Shown one piece after another: positions 13,956 to 27,000 of a stretch of DNA of 64,000 nucleotides. The notes beneath the pieces are model-generated. The model worked only from the letters and a program-made list of their open reading frames with translations. It ran no database searches and was not told the DNA's origin. Each line of letters starts with the position of its first letter. Position 1 is the stretch's first letter. The position numbers were made by a program, and so were the translations under genes. The DNA is from Scylla paramamosain (Eukaryota > Arthropoda > Malacostraca > Decapoda > Portunidae). The stretch covers positions 9,537,001 through 9,601,000 of the forward strand of contig NC_087178.1 in assembly GCF_035594125.1 (NCBI RefSeq), read 5' to 3'.

Positions 13956-15912
13956 CTCTATAAAGAATGTTATTTGTGGGTTTTAGCTTTTTCATACTTG
14001 AACTTAAAAAAAAAACTCATTATACACGTTTCTCGTAACGTCCTTTCATTTTCCAAATATAGGGTTCTTTGCATGTATTTAAGCATTTTTATAGGTAACA
14101 TGATCAAAAACACTCAAAATACATGTTTTTGGTAATGTTATTCTGTTTCTCCATAAAGGGTGTTCTGCATGCTTTTTAGCGTTTTGATATGTAAGGAGCT
14201 CAGAAACATTTAAAGGGAAGTTCTTGGTAAAAGTTGATTTTATTCCCGTCATGTGATTTCCCTGCTTTTTAGTGCTTTATTGCCTATCACGCTCAGAAAC
14301 ACTCAAAAGACACTTTTCTGGTAATGTCATTTTTTTCCCACATAAAGCTAGTTTCGCATGCAATTTGGAGTTTTGGTAACTAAGAATGTGAAAAGCACTC
14401 AAAATACACAAATTTGGTAAGATTTTTCTGTATTCTTAATTAAGAGCGTTATTCCTGAGTTTCAGTATTTTGGTATCTAAGAAAATTCTTTATATACACG
14501 AGTTTTTGCGTTTTTTGCCTTGTGGTTCTTGTGAAACTATAAAACACTTATTATACACGTTTCTCGTAATGTCCTTTTGTATCCCAATATAGAGTGCTTT
14601 CCATCCATTTTCGCTTTTTTTGTAGGTAAGAAGCTCAAAAACATTCATAATATACCTTTTGGTAATATTATTCTATTTCTTCATATTCGTTGGTTTGCAT
14701 CCTTTTTAGCGTTTTTTTACGTAAAACACTGAAAAGACGCTTTTTCAGTAATTTTGTGATGGATTCCCCTTTTTGAGTGACTTCCATATTATTTATCGTT
14801 TTGGTGCCTAACATGCTGAAAAACGCTCAAAACACAGCTTTCTGGTAAAGTCGTTTAATTTCCCAATATAGGTGGCTTTGCATCCACTTTAGGGTTTGGT
14901 ACATAACAGTCCGAAAAAAAAGCTAAAATTAACTTTTTTTTCATAATATTCTTTTCTCACATATTTTTCCTGAATTTTGCCACAATTTTGGCATCTCGGT
15001 ACCTAGGAAGATAAATAACAAAAAAAAAAAAGTTTTTTATTTATTTACTTTTTTCTCTCTAAAGAATGTTATTTTAGGGTTTTAGCTTTTTGGTACTTAA
15101 AAAAAATAAAAAACGCTCATAATACACGTTTCTCGAAATGTTCTTTCGTTTCCCAAACATAAGATTCTTTGCATTATTAGAGTTTTTATAGGTAACATAA
15201 TTAAAAATACTCAAAATACATGTTTTTGGTAATGTTATTCTGTTTCTCCATAAGGGGTGTTTTGCATGCGTTTTAGCTCAAAAACACTTAAAGGCAAGTT
15301 CTTGGTAAAAGTTGGTTTTATTCCCATGTAATATGATTGCTCTCCTTTTTAGTGCTTTATTGCCTAACACGCTCAAAAACACTGAAAAGACACTATTCTG
15401 GTAATGTCACTTTTTTCCCACATAAAGGTAGTTTCGTATGCAATTTGGGGTTTTGGTAACTAAGAATGTGAAAAACACTGAAAATACACGTATTTAGTAA
15501 GGTTGTTCTGTTTCTCAATTAAGAGTGTTATTCAGGAGTTTCAGCATTTTGGTATCTCCATATATACGAGTTTTTGTGTTTTTTGCCTTGTGGTTCTTGA
15601 GAATCTATAAAACACTCATTATACACATTTTTCGTAATTTCCATTTGTTAACCAATATAGAGAGCTTTGAAATCATTTTCGCGTTTTTTGTAAGAGCTCA
15701 AAAACACTCAAATTGTACCTTTTTGGTAATGTTTTTCTATTTTTTCATTTTGTTTGGTTTGCATCCGTTTTAGCGTTTTTCTACGTAAAACACGGAAAAG
15801 ACACGTTTTCAGTAATTTTGTTTTGGATTTCACATAGAATGATTCCATATTATTTATTGTTTTGGTGAATAACATGCTGAAATCACTCACAACACAGGTT
15901 TCTTGTAAAGTC
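13956..15912 (-). repeat. Reversed HOR segment (under two units)
   Basis: Orientation flips at about 13,955: CACATTGTTAGGTACGAAAA runs into CACTCTATAAAGAATGTTAT, which is the reverse complement of m4. Going right, the HOR is read backwards (m4, m3, m2, m1, m12 and so on), with one m5 landmark near 15,000 (CATCTCGGTACCTAGGAAGA). At about 15,912 it breaks inside m6/m7 into non-HOR monomers. m7 here has GACTTCCATATTATTTATCG, the GGAAGTCACTC-type subtype also seen at 8.4-10.2 kb. Confidence 0.9.
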
Positions 15913-16605
15913 TCGAAAAGGGTGTTTTGCATACATCTCAGCGTTATGGTACGTAAGTAGCTGAAAATACCGAAAAGATAAATTTTTGGTTGACTTGTTC
16001 TTTCATATAGGTAGCTTTCCATGCTTTTTATAACTTTGGTACCTAACAAGAATAATCGACACTCAAAAGACATGTTTCTGGATATATCGTTTCATCTCAC
16101 CAAACATAGATGGTGCTCTGGAGTCATTTTGACCTTTTGGTACATAAAATTGTGAAAAAAACACAAAATAAACGTTTTTGGTAATGTTTTGTTTCTCCAT
16201 ATACAGTGGTACTAAATAGTTTTTACGTTTGGTACCTAAGACGCTCAAAAACACTAATGGCATCTTTCTCGTAATGTCCTTTATTTTATCCACATTGGGT
16301 GATTTCCATGTATTTTGGTGTTTTTGTTACGTAACAATGTGAAAAAACACTCAAAATATACGTTTTCGGTAATGTTTTTCTGTTTCTTCATATATAATGT
16401 TATACATGCGTTTGTGCATTTTGCTACCTAAGAATCTCAAAAACACTGATAAATGAAGTGTCTTTTTATTTCTTTTCGTAACGCCATTTAGGATACTTTG
16501 CATGCATTTTTGCTTTTTTTTATACGTAAGATAAAAAAAAAACTCAAAATACGCGTTTCTGGTAATGTTATTCTGTTTCTTCATAAAATGTGCTTTGCAT
16601 GCATT
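15913..16605 (-). repeat. Right arm of the 0.7 kb inverted repeat
   Basis: Reverse complement of 13,083-13,790; see that entry for shared markers. Its inner edge at about 15,912 is an abrupt join to HOR sequence (TAAAGTCTCGAAAAGGGTG). The loop between the arms is about 2.1 kb and consists largely of the reversed HOR segment. Confidence 0.88.
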
Positions 16606-19000
16606 CTAGCGTTTTGGTACGTAAGTAGCTGTAAAAACTCTTAAAAGACACGCTTTTGGTAATGTTTTGCTTTTCCAAAGAGGGAGCTTTCGTTGCTTTT
16701 TAGCGTTTTGGTATCTAATATTGTTGTGTTTCTCTAAAGAGAGTATTAATTATGCATTTTCGCGTTTTGGTACCTGAGAAGCTCAAAAACGCTCTTTATA
16801 TAAGTTTCTCATACTGTCTTAGGTTACTTTTTTTTGCGTAAGAAGCTCAAAACATTGAAAATATACGCTTTTTTGGTAATGTTATTCAGTTAAAAAAAAA
16901 AGGCATTTTGGATGCGTTTAAGTGTTTTTGTATGTAAGTAGCTCATAAGCACTGAAATTAAAAGTTTTTGTAATTTTTTGTTTTCTCCTATAGGGTGCTT
17001 TCCTTGGTTTTTAGCTTTTTGGTACCTAACATGCTCATAAACATAAAGTGTGTTTTCCAACCGTTTTAGCGGTTTGGTATGTAAGTACCTCAAAACACTT
17101 AATGTTTTCCCATTTACGATACTTTCCATGCTTTTTAAGAGCTTTTTGTGCCTAACACACTCATAAATTCTCAAAAGACATGTTTCTGGAAATGTCGTTT
17201 ATTTTGCCCATATCGGGTGCTTTGCATGCATTTTGGCATTTTGATACCTAACAAAACTTTTGAAATACACGTTTTCTCCATACATAAGGCAAATCGTGCG
17301 TTTTATCGTTTCGGTACCTAATAAGCTAAAAAAAAAAAAAACTCGTAATATTGGTTTCTCTTAATGTCTTTTCGTTTTCTTACATAGGGTACTTTATATG
17401 CATTTTGACGCTTTTGTACATAACAAGCTGAAAAATCGCTCAAAATGCTCTTTTTTTGTAATGTTTTATGTTTCTGCAGGAAGGGTGTTTTGCATGTTTT
17501 ATCGTTTTGGTACATTATAAATTTAAAAACTTCCAAACACGTGAAAAGTCACTTTATTGGTTATTTCTTTTTCCCTTCCAACATAGTGCTCTTTTCATAA
17601 CTCTTATTGTTTTGGTGCCTAACACGTAGAAACACTCTCAAAAGATAGGTTTCTTGTAATTTCGTTTTGTGTCGTCTTTTAGAGGTCTTTGCATGTATTT
17701 TTGCGCTTTGGTACCTAATAATATGAAAACCACTCAAAATATATATTTTCATTCGTGTTGTTTTGTTTCTCCATATAGAGTACTATTAAGGTGCCTTTGT
17801 GTTTGGTACCTAAAAAGCTCAAAAGCTCTCATAATACGTTTCTCGAAATGTCTTCGTTTCCCGGCATAGGGAACTTTGCATACATTTCGGCGTTATTCTA
17901 TTTACATACCTCAAAAACACTGAAAATATAATTTTTTTTTTTTGTATTGTTATTTTGTTTTTCCATAAAGCATGTTTTGCGTCTATTCAAGCGTTTTGAT
18001 ATAAAAGTAGCTCAAAAACACTAAAAAAATACTATTTTTTTGATAATTTTGTTTTTTATTCTCATATAGAATGCTTTCCATTTTTATTTTTTAGAGTTTT
18101 GGTGCCTAACACGCTCATAAACACTCAAAATTTACGTTTCTGGAAATTTCGTTTCGTTTCTCCCATAGATTGCACTTTGCATGAATTTCGACGTTTTGGT
18201 ACATAACATTGTTAAAACAAACAAAATACACGTTTTTATTAATGTTGCTCTGTTACTCCATATGGAGTGGTATTCATGCATTTTCGAACTTTTCAACCTA
18301 ATATAGGTGTAAAACAATTATAATATACGTTTCTCGTAATGTCTTTTCGTTTCCCCATATTGGGAACTTTACATGAATTTTGAAATTTTTTTACGTAATT
18401 ATCTTAAAACATTAAAAATACACGTTTTGCTGTTTCTCCATAAAAGGTGTTTTGCATGCGCCTTTGCGTTTTAGTATGTAAGTAGCTCAAAACAATGAAA
18501 AGACTTTTTTGTAATGTTTTGTTTTCCCATGTATTTTCTTTCCTTGCTTTTTAGCGTTTTGGTACCTAATACGATTACAAACACTGAAAAGACACGTTTC
18601 TAGAAGTGTCGTATTTTCCCTCATATATGATGCTTTTCATGCATTTTTGCGTTTTTTGTTTCTCCATATAGAGTGCTATTCATTCGCTTTAGCGTTTTGG
18701 TACCTAATAATTTGAAAACACTCATACTGCACGTTTCTCGTAATGCACTTTCGTATCCATATATAGTGTACTTTGCATGCATTTTGGCGCTTTTGTACGT
18801 GACAAGCTTAAGAAATAAAATGAAATACTAGTTTCTGGTAAGGTTATTTGTTTTTTCCATGAAGGGAATTTTGCAAGCATTTTAGCGTTTTTGTACGTTA
18901 GTAGCTGAAAAATACTGAAAAAAATGTTGTTTTTGCTTTTCCAGTATAGGGAAGTTTTCATGCTTTTTACTGTTTTGTAGTTAACAAGTTTATATACACA
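15913..19000 (-). repeat. Diverged non-HOR satellite, reversed
   Basis: About 33 monomers in reverse orientation (CTCAAAAACACT, GCGTTTTGGTACGTAAG and TTTTGCATGC cores read on the + strand). It has the same loose type cycle as 10,826-13,955. Only the first 0.7 kb could be matched confidently to the forward block. The remainder belongs to the same monomer classes, but copy-to-copy correspondence was not established. No gene, RNA gene or mobile element is visible. Confidence 0.85.
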
Positions 19001-19505
19001 TATACATGGAAATAAAAAAAAAAAACTACTTTGCCAAAAACGTGTATTTTAAGTTTTTTTTTTTCACCTTCTTACGTAGCAAAAAGGTAAAATGCATGAA
19101 AAACACACTTTATGGAAAAACAGAATAATATCACCAAAAAGAAATCATTTGAGAGTGTTTGAGCTTGTTAGGAAGAAAAAACGCCATAATGTATGCAAAG
19201 TATTCTATATGAAGAAAGAATAAGACATTACGAGAAACGTGTATTATGAGTAAATTTGAGCTTCTTAGGTAGCAAAATATGAAAACGCATTAATAGCACT
19301 CTATGGATAAACATAACAACATTACCAAAAACGTGTATTTTGAGTGTTTTTTTCATATTGTTAGGTGCCAAAACGCCAAAATGTATGGAAGCCCACTAAC
19401 TAACAAACAAAACTAAATTTAATGAAACGTGTCTTTTGAATGTTTATGAATCTGCTAGGTACCAGAATGCTAAAAAGCATGGAAAGATCACCATATGGTA
19501 ATAAA
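19001..19505 (+). repeat. Diverged non-HOR satellite, forward, short
   Basis: Orientation returns to forward at about 19,000, where TAACAAGTTTATATACACAT meets ATACATGGAAATAAAAAAA. About five non-HOR monomers follow. Near 19,505 a truncated monomer (CACCATATGGTAATAAAAAA) joins m3 of the HOR (GTTTTTGATCATGTTATAG). Confidence 0.8.
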
Positions 19506-22500
19506 AAAACACAAAAAACATGTAATTTGAGTGTTTTTGATCATGTTATAGATAAAAACGCTTAAATACATAAAAAGAACCTTATGTTTGGGAAACGAAA
19601 GGACATTACGAGAAACGTGTATTATGCGTGTTTTTAAGTTCCTTAAATACCAAAAAGCTAAAACCCACAAATGACACTCTTTATTTAGAAAAAAAAAAAA
19701 TAAATAAATAAAAAAAAATAAAAATTTTTTTTTTTTTATCATTCATCTTCATAGGTACCGAGATGACAAAATTCTGGGAAAATTCAGGGCAATTATATGA
19801 TAAAAGAATATTATCAAAAAAGTTGATTTTAGCTTTTTTTCGGACTGTTATGTACCAAACCCTAAAGAGCATGCAAAGCCTCCTATATTAGGAAATTGAA
19901 TGACTTTACCAGAAAATTGTCTTTTGAGTGTTTTTCAGCATGTTAGGCACCAAAATGATAGATAATAATGAACTCACTCAATGTGTGAATCCAAAACAAA
20001 ATTAATTAAAACGTGTCTTCTCAGTATTGTACGTAGAAAAACGCTAAAACAGATGCAAACCAACCAATATCAAGAAATAGAAAAATATTACCAAAAAGGT
20101 ACATTTTGAGTGTTTTTGAGCTTGTTACCTACAAAAAAAAAAAACGCGAAAATTGATGCAAAGAACTCTATATATAGAAAGAAAGGGACATTGCGAGAAA
20201 AGTGTATAATGAGTGTTTTATAGTTCAAAATAACAACAAGGCAAAAAACGCAAAAACTCGTGTATATGGAGTAGTTTCCTAGGTATTAAAATGCTGAAAC
20301 TCATGAATAACACTGTTAATTGAGAAACAGAACAACCTTACTAAATGCGTGTATTTTGAGTGCTTTTCACATTCTTAGTTACCCCAAAACCCAAATTCAT
20401 TGCGAAACCAGCTTTATGTGGTAAAAAAAAAAAATGGCATTTTCATAAAAGTGTCTATTGAGTGTTTTTGAACGTGATAGGCAGTAAAGCACTAAAAAGA
20501 AGGGCAATCACATTACATGGGAATAAAATCAATGTTTACCAAGAACTTGCCTTTAAGTGTTTTTTGAGCTTCTTATATAACAAAACACTAAAACGCATGC
20601 AAAACACACTTTATGGAAAAACAGAATAACATTACCAAAAACATGTATTTTGAGTGTTTTTGATCATTTTACCAATAAATCGCTTAAATACATGCTAAGA
20701 ACCCTATTTGTGGAAAACGAAAGGACATTATGAGAAACGTGTATTATAAGTGTTTTTAAATTCATTAAGAACCAAAAAGCTAAAAGCCACAAATAACTCT
20801 CTATTGAGAAAAATAAATAAATAAATAAATACGATATATTTTTTCTTTCTTATTCATCTCCACAGGTACCGAGATGACAAAATTCGGGCAAAATTCATGA
20901 AATTTTATGAAATAAGAACATTATCAAAAAAGATAATTTTAGCTTTTTTTTCTTCGACTGTTATGTAGCAAACCCTATAGTGCATGCAAAACCACCTATA
21001 TGGGGAAATCAAACGTCTTTGCCAGAAAACTGTCTTATGAGTGTTTTTCGGCATGTTAGGCACCAAAACGATAAATAACATTGAAGTCACTTTATATGGG
21101 AAACAAAATTACTGAAAACGTGTCTTTTCGGTGTTTTACGTAGAAAAACGCTAAATCGGATGCAAACCAACCAATATGAAAAAAATAGAATAACATTACC
21201 AAAAAGGTATATTTTAAGTGTTTTTGAGATTGTTACCTACAAAAAAGGTGAAAATGGATGCAAACCACTCCCTATTGGGAAACAAAAGGACATTACAAGA
21301 AACGTGTATAATGAGTGTCTTATTATTTTTGAGCAAAAGAACTTGTGGTTCACAAGAACCACAAGGCAAAAAACGCAAAAACTGGTGTATATAAAGAAGT
21401 TTCTTAGATACCAAAATGCTGAAACTTATGAATAACAACAATCTTTATTGAGAAAAAGAAAAACCTTACCAAAAGCGTGTATTTTCAGTGTTTTTCACAT
21501 TCTTAGGAAAATCCCAAATAGCATGCGAAACTAGCTTTACGAGTATGTGGGAAAAAAATGACATTACCAGAAGTGTCTTTTCAGAGTTTTTGAGCGTGTT
21601 AGGCAATAAAGCACTAAAAAACAGGGCAATCACATTACATGGAAATAAAACCAACTTTGACCAAGAACTTGCCATGATGTGTTTTGAGCTCCTTACATAC
21701 CAAAACGCTAAAACGCATGCAAAACCCTCCTTTATGAAGAAGCAGAAAAACATTACAAAAAACATGTTTTATGTGTTTTTGATCATGTTACCTATAAAAA
21801 CAGATAAATACATGCAAAGAAACCTATCTTTCGGAAACGAAAGGACATTACGAGAAACGTGTATTATGACTGTTTTTAAGTTTCTTAAGTACCAAAACGT
21901 TAAAAGCCACAAATAACTCTCATTAAAGAGAAAAAATAAATAAATAAATAAAAAATTGCATTTTTTTTTGTATTGATTTTCATAAGTACAGAGATGCCAA
22001 AATTCTGCCAAAACTCAGGGAATTTATGAGGAAAAAAGAACATTATCAAAAAAGTTAATCATAGCTTTTTTTCGGATTGTTATTTACCAAACCCTAAAGT
22101 ACATGCAAAGCCACTTATATGAGGAAATAAAACGAGTTTACCAGAAACCTGTCTTTTCAGTGTTTTTCAGCATGTTAGGCACCAAACCGATAAATAATAT
22201 GGAAGTCAGTCAATATGTGAATCCAAAACAAAATTACTGAAAACGTGTCTTTTCAGTGTTTCACGTAGAAAAAACGCTAAAAGGGATGCAAAGCAACAAA
22301 TATGAAGAAATAGAATAACATTACCAAAAAGTGTTTTTGAGCTTTTTACCTACAAAAAACGCGAAAATGGATGTAAAAGCACTCTATATTGGAAAGCAAA
22401 GGGACATTTAGAGAAACGTGTATAATGATTAATTTATAGTTTCACAAGAACCACAAGACAAAAAACGCAAAAACTCGTGTGTATAGAGGTTTCTTACATA

Positions 22501-23617
22501 CCAAAATGCTAAAACTCATGAATAACACTTTTAATTGAGAAACAGAACTACCTTACCAAATGTGTGTATTTTGAGTGTTTTTCACATTCTTAGTTATGAA
22601 AATCCCAAATTACATGCGAAACTAGCTTTATGTGGGAAAAAAATGACATTATCAGAAAAGTGTCTTTTGAGTGTTTTTGAGCGTGATATGCAACAATGCA
22701 CTAAAAAACAGAATAATCACATTATATAGGAATAAAACTAACTTTTAAGAAAAAACTGCCTTTAAGTGTGTTTAACTCCTTACATACCAAAACGCTAAAA
22801 CGCATGCAAAACACCCTTTATGGAGAAACAGAATAACATTACCAAAAACATGTATTTTGAATGTTTTTTGATCATGTTACCTATAAAAACGCTTAAAAAC
22901 ATGCAAAGAACCCTATGTCTGTGAAACGAAAGGACATATAAAAAAAAAATTAGCTTTTTTCCGGAATTATGTACCAAACCCAGAAGTGCATGCAAAGCCA
23001 TCTATATGGGGAAATTACAAGACTACCAAAAATCTGTCTTTTGAGTGTTTTTTTCAGCAATTTCAACAATATTACTAAAAACATGTCTTTTCAGTCATTT
23101 ACGAAGAAAAACGCTAAAACAGATGCAAACCAACCAATATGAAGAAATAGAATAACATTACCAAAAAGATATATTTTGAGTGTTTTTCAGCTTGTTACCT
23201 AGAAAAAATGCGAAAATGAATGGAAAGCACTCTATATTGGGAAACAAGAACATTACGAGAAACGTGTATAATGAGTGTTTTATAGTTTCACACGAACCAC
23301 AAGGCAAAAAGCGCAAAAAACTCGTGTATATAGAGGTTTCTTACATACCAAAATGCTGAAATGCATGAATAACACTATAAATTGAGAAACAGAACTACCT
23401 TACTAAATGCGTGTATTTTGAGTGTTTTTTTTTACATTCTTAGTTACCGAAACCCCAAATTCCATGCGAAACTAACTTTATGTGGGAAAAAAATGACATT
23501 ACCAGAAAAGTGTCTGAGTATTTTTGAGCATGTTAGGCAATAAAGCACTAAAAAGCAGGGCAATCACATTACATGGGAATAAAACCAACTTTTACGAAAA
23601 ACTTGCCTTTTAGTGTT
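19506..23617 (+). repeat. Forward HOR array, block 2
   Basis: Starts at m3 and continues in HOR order. m5 landmarks lie near 19,745, 20,860 and 21,970; the next unit has lost m4/m5 near 22,935 (GGACATATAAAAAAAAAATT). The block shares private features with 30.5-33.9 kb at an offset of about 11.0 kb: GTAGTTTCCTAG at 20,271 and 31,291; GATGACAAAATTCGGGC near 20,875 and a near match near 31,890; TTCTTAGGAAAATCCC near 21,500 and 32,540. The longest open frame of the window, 21,488-21,916 (142 codons), lies here and simply reads through m12-m1-m2-m3-m4. It is not a gene. Confidence 0.93.
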
Positions 23618-24081
23618 TAGTATTTAGTAAGGTTGTTCTGTTTCTTAATTAAGAGTGTTATTCATGAGTTTCAGCATTTTAGTATCTAGGAAGCTTCTCC
23701 ATATAAACGAGTTTTTGCGTTTTTTGGCTTGTGGTTTTTTTGAACTATAAAACATTCATTATACACTTTTCTCGCAATGTCCCTTTGTTTCCCAATATAG
23801 AGTGTTTTGTATCAATTTTGTGTTTTTTTTCTATGTAACAAGCTCAAAAACACTCAAAATATATATTTTTGGTAATGTTTTTTCTGCTTCTTGATATTGG
23901 TTGGTTTGCATCAGTTTTACGTAAAACACTGAGAAGACACGTTTTCAGTAATTTTCTTTTGGATTCCCACATATAGTGAGTTCCTTATTATTTATCGTTT
24001 TGGTGCCTATCATGCTGAAAAACACTCAAAAGGCAGTTTTCTGGTAAGGTCTCTTATTTCATCATATGCGAGGCCTTGCAT
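23618..24081 (-). repeat. Inverted cassette A1 (subtype I)
   Basis: A segment of about 465 bp in reverse orientation inside the forward array. Left join: m2 start (CTTTTAGTGTTT) to reversed m12 (AGTATTTAGTAAGG). Right join: reversed m6 (GAGGCCTTGCATG) to forward m1 (TCTTTTGAGTG). Reading the minus strand, the order is end of m6, m7, m8, m9, m10, m11, start of m12. m11 is full length and retains TTTTAGTATCTAGGAAGC, which defines subtype I. Confidence 0.9.
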
Positions 24082-27000
24082 GTCTTTTGAGTGTTTTTGA
24101 GCGTGTTACGCAATAAAGCACTAAAACAAGGGGCAATCACATTATATGGGAATAAAACCAAATTTTACCAAGAACTTGCCTTTAAGTGTTTTTGAGCTCC
24201 TTACATACCAAAACGCTAAAACTCATGCAAAATACATTTTATGGAGAAATAGAATAATATTACCAAATACATGTATTTTAAGTGTTTTTGATCATATTAT
24301 CTATAAAAACGCTTAAATACATGCAAAGAACCTTATGTTTGGGAAACGAAAGGACATTACGAGAAACGTGGATTATAGATGTTTTTTTTAAGTTCTTTTA
24401 GTACCTAAAAGCTAAAACCCACAAATAACACTCATTATTTAGAAAAAAAATAAACATAAAAAAATTGGATTTTTTTTTATTATTCATCCTTATAGGTACC
24501 GAGATGTCAAAATTCTGCCAAAATTCAGGGAATTTATGTGGAAAAAAGAACATTACCAAAAAAGTTAATTATAGCTTTTTTTTTGGATTGTTATGTACCA
24601 AACCCTAAATAGCATGCAAAAACACCTATATAGGGAAGTTAAACGATTTTAACAGAAACCTGTCTTGTCAGTGTTTTTTGGCATGTTAGGCACCAAAACG
24701 ATAAATAATATGGAAGTCAGTCAATATGTGAATGCAAAACAAAATTAGTGAAAACGTGTCTTTTCAGTGTTTTACGTAGAAAACACTCAAGCGGATGCAA
24801 ACCAACCTATATGATGAAATAGAATAACATTTCCAAAAAGATATATTTTGAGTGTTTTTGAGCTTGTTACCAACAAAAAATGCAAAAATGGATGTAAAGT
24901 ACTCTATATTAGGAAACAAAAGGACATTACGAGAAACGTGTATAATAAGTGTTTTATAGTTTTAAAAGAACCACAAGGCAATAAACGCAAAAACTCGTGT
25001 ATATAGAGAAATTTCTTACATACCGAAATGATGAAATGCATGAATAACACTTTTAATCGATAAACAGAACTACCTTACCAAATTGCGTATTTTGAGTGTT
25101 TTTCACATTCTTAGTTACGAAAATGCCAAATTACATGTGAAACTACCTTCATGTGGGAAAAAAAAAAATAATACCAAAAAAGTGTCTTTTTAGTGTTTTT
25201 GAGCGTGATATGCAATAAAGCACTAAAAAGTAGAAAAATCACATTACATGGGAATAAAACCAAATTTTACGAAGAACTTGCCTTTAAGTGTTTTTTAACT
25301 CCTTACATACCAAATCGCTAAAACGCATGCAAAACACCCTTTATGGAGAAAAATAATAACATTACCAAAACATGTATTTTGAGTGTTTTTGATCATGTAA
25401 CCTATAAAAACGCTTAAATACATGTAAAGAACCCTATGTTTGTATAACAAAAGGACATTACGAAAATCGTGTATTATGAGTGTTTTTAAGTTCCTCAAGT
25501 ACCAAAAAGCTAAAACCCACAAATAACACTCTTTATAGAGAAAATCTTTTTTTTTTGTTATTCATCTTCATAGGTACCGAGATGCCAAAATTCTTTGGAA
25601 ATTCATGGAAATTTTGTAAAAAAAAAATTAAAAAAAAATAATTTTAGCTTTTTCCGGAGTTATGTACAAACCCTGAAGTGTATGCAAATCCACCTATATG
25701 GGGAAATTACACGACATTACCAGAAACCTGTCTTTTGAGTGTTTTTCAGCAAATTCAATAATATTACTGAAAACGTGTGTTTTCAGTGATTTACGTAGAA
25801 AAACGTTAAAACGATATATTTTGATGTGTTTTTGAGCTTGTTACCTACAAAAAAGGAAAAAATGGATGGACAGCACTTTATATTGGCAAAGAAAAGGACA
25901 TTACGAGAAATGTGTTTGAGTGTTTTATAGTTTGACAAGAACCACAAGGTAAAAAGCTAAAAAAAATAGTGTACATACTAAAAAGCTGAAACTTATGAAT
26001 AACACTTTTAATTTTGAAACAGAAATACCTTACGAAATGTGTGTATTAGAAAAGTTTCTTACATACCGAAATGCTGTAACTTATGAATAACACTTTTAAT
26101 TAAGAAATAGAACAACCTTACTAAATGCCTGTGTTTTGAGTTTTTTTCACATTCTTAGTTACCAAAACCTCAAATTCCATGCAAAACTAGCTTTATGTGG
26201 GAAAAAAAATGATATTATCAGAAAAGTGTCTTTTGAGTGTTTTTGAGCGTGTTAGGCAATAAAGCACTAAAAACCAAAGTAATCACATTACATTGTAATA
26301 AAAACAACTTTTACCAATAACTTGCTTTTAAGTGTTTTTGAGCTCATTACATACCAAAACCCTAAAACGCATGCAAAACACCTTTTATGGAGAAACAGAA
26401 TAAAATTTCCAAAAACATATATTTTGAGGGTTTTAATCATGTTATCTATAAAAACGCTTAAATACATACAAAGAACCTTATCTTTGCGAAACGAAAGGAC
26501 ATTACGAGAAATGAGTATTATAAGTGTTTTTAAGTTCCTTAAGTACCAAAAGCCTAAAACCCACAAATAACACTCTTTATTTAGAAAATAAAAAATAAAA
26601 AAATAAAAAAAATAGGAATTTTTTTTGTTTTTTTTTGTTATTCATCTTCATTGTACCGAGATGCCAAAATTCTGGGAAAATTCAGGGCAATCGTATGATA
26701 AAAAAAATATTATCAAAAAAGTTAATTTCAGCTTTTTTTTCGGACTGTTATGTACCAAACAATAAAGTGCATGCAAAGCCTCTTATATTAGGAAATTAAA
26801 CGACCTTACCAGAAATCTGTGTTTTGAGTGTTTTTTTTTTAGCATGTTAGGCACCAAAACGATAACTAATAAGGAACTCACTCTATATGGGAATCCAAAA
26901 CAAAGTTACTGAAAACGTGTCTTCTCAGTGTTTTACGTAGAAAAACGCTGAAACGGATGCAAAGCAACTAATATCAAGAAATAGAAAAACGTTACTAAAA

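Noticed and set aside
21488..21916. 142-codon open frame, the longest in the window
   Set aside because: It reads through five satellite monomers. Similar peptides (with words such as LSVFE, TYKK or FLRF) appear wherever the same monomers occur, on both strands, and no known domain is visible. All other frames of 60-125 codons were rejected for the same reason.
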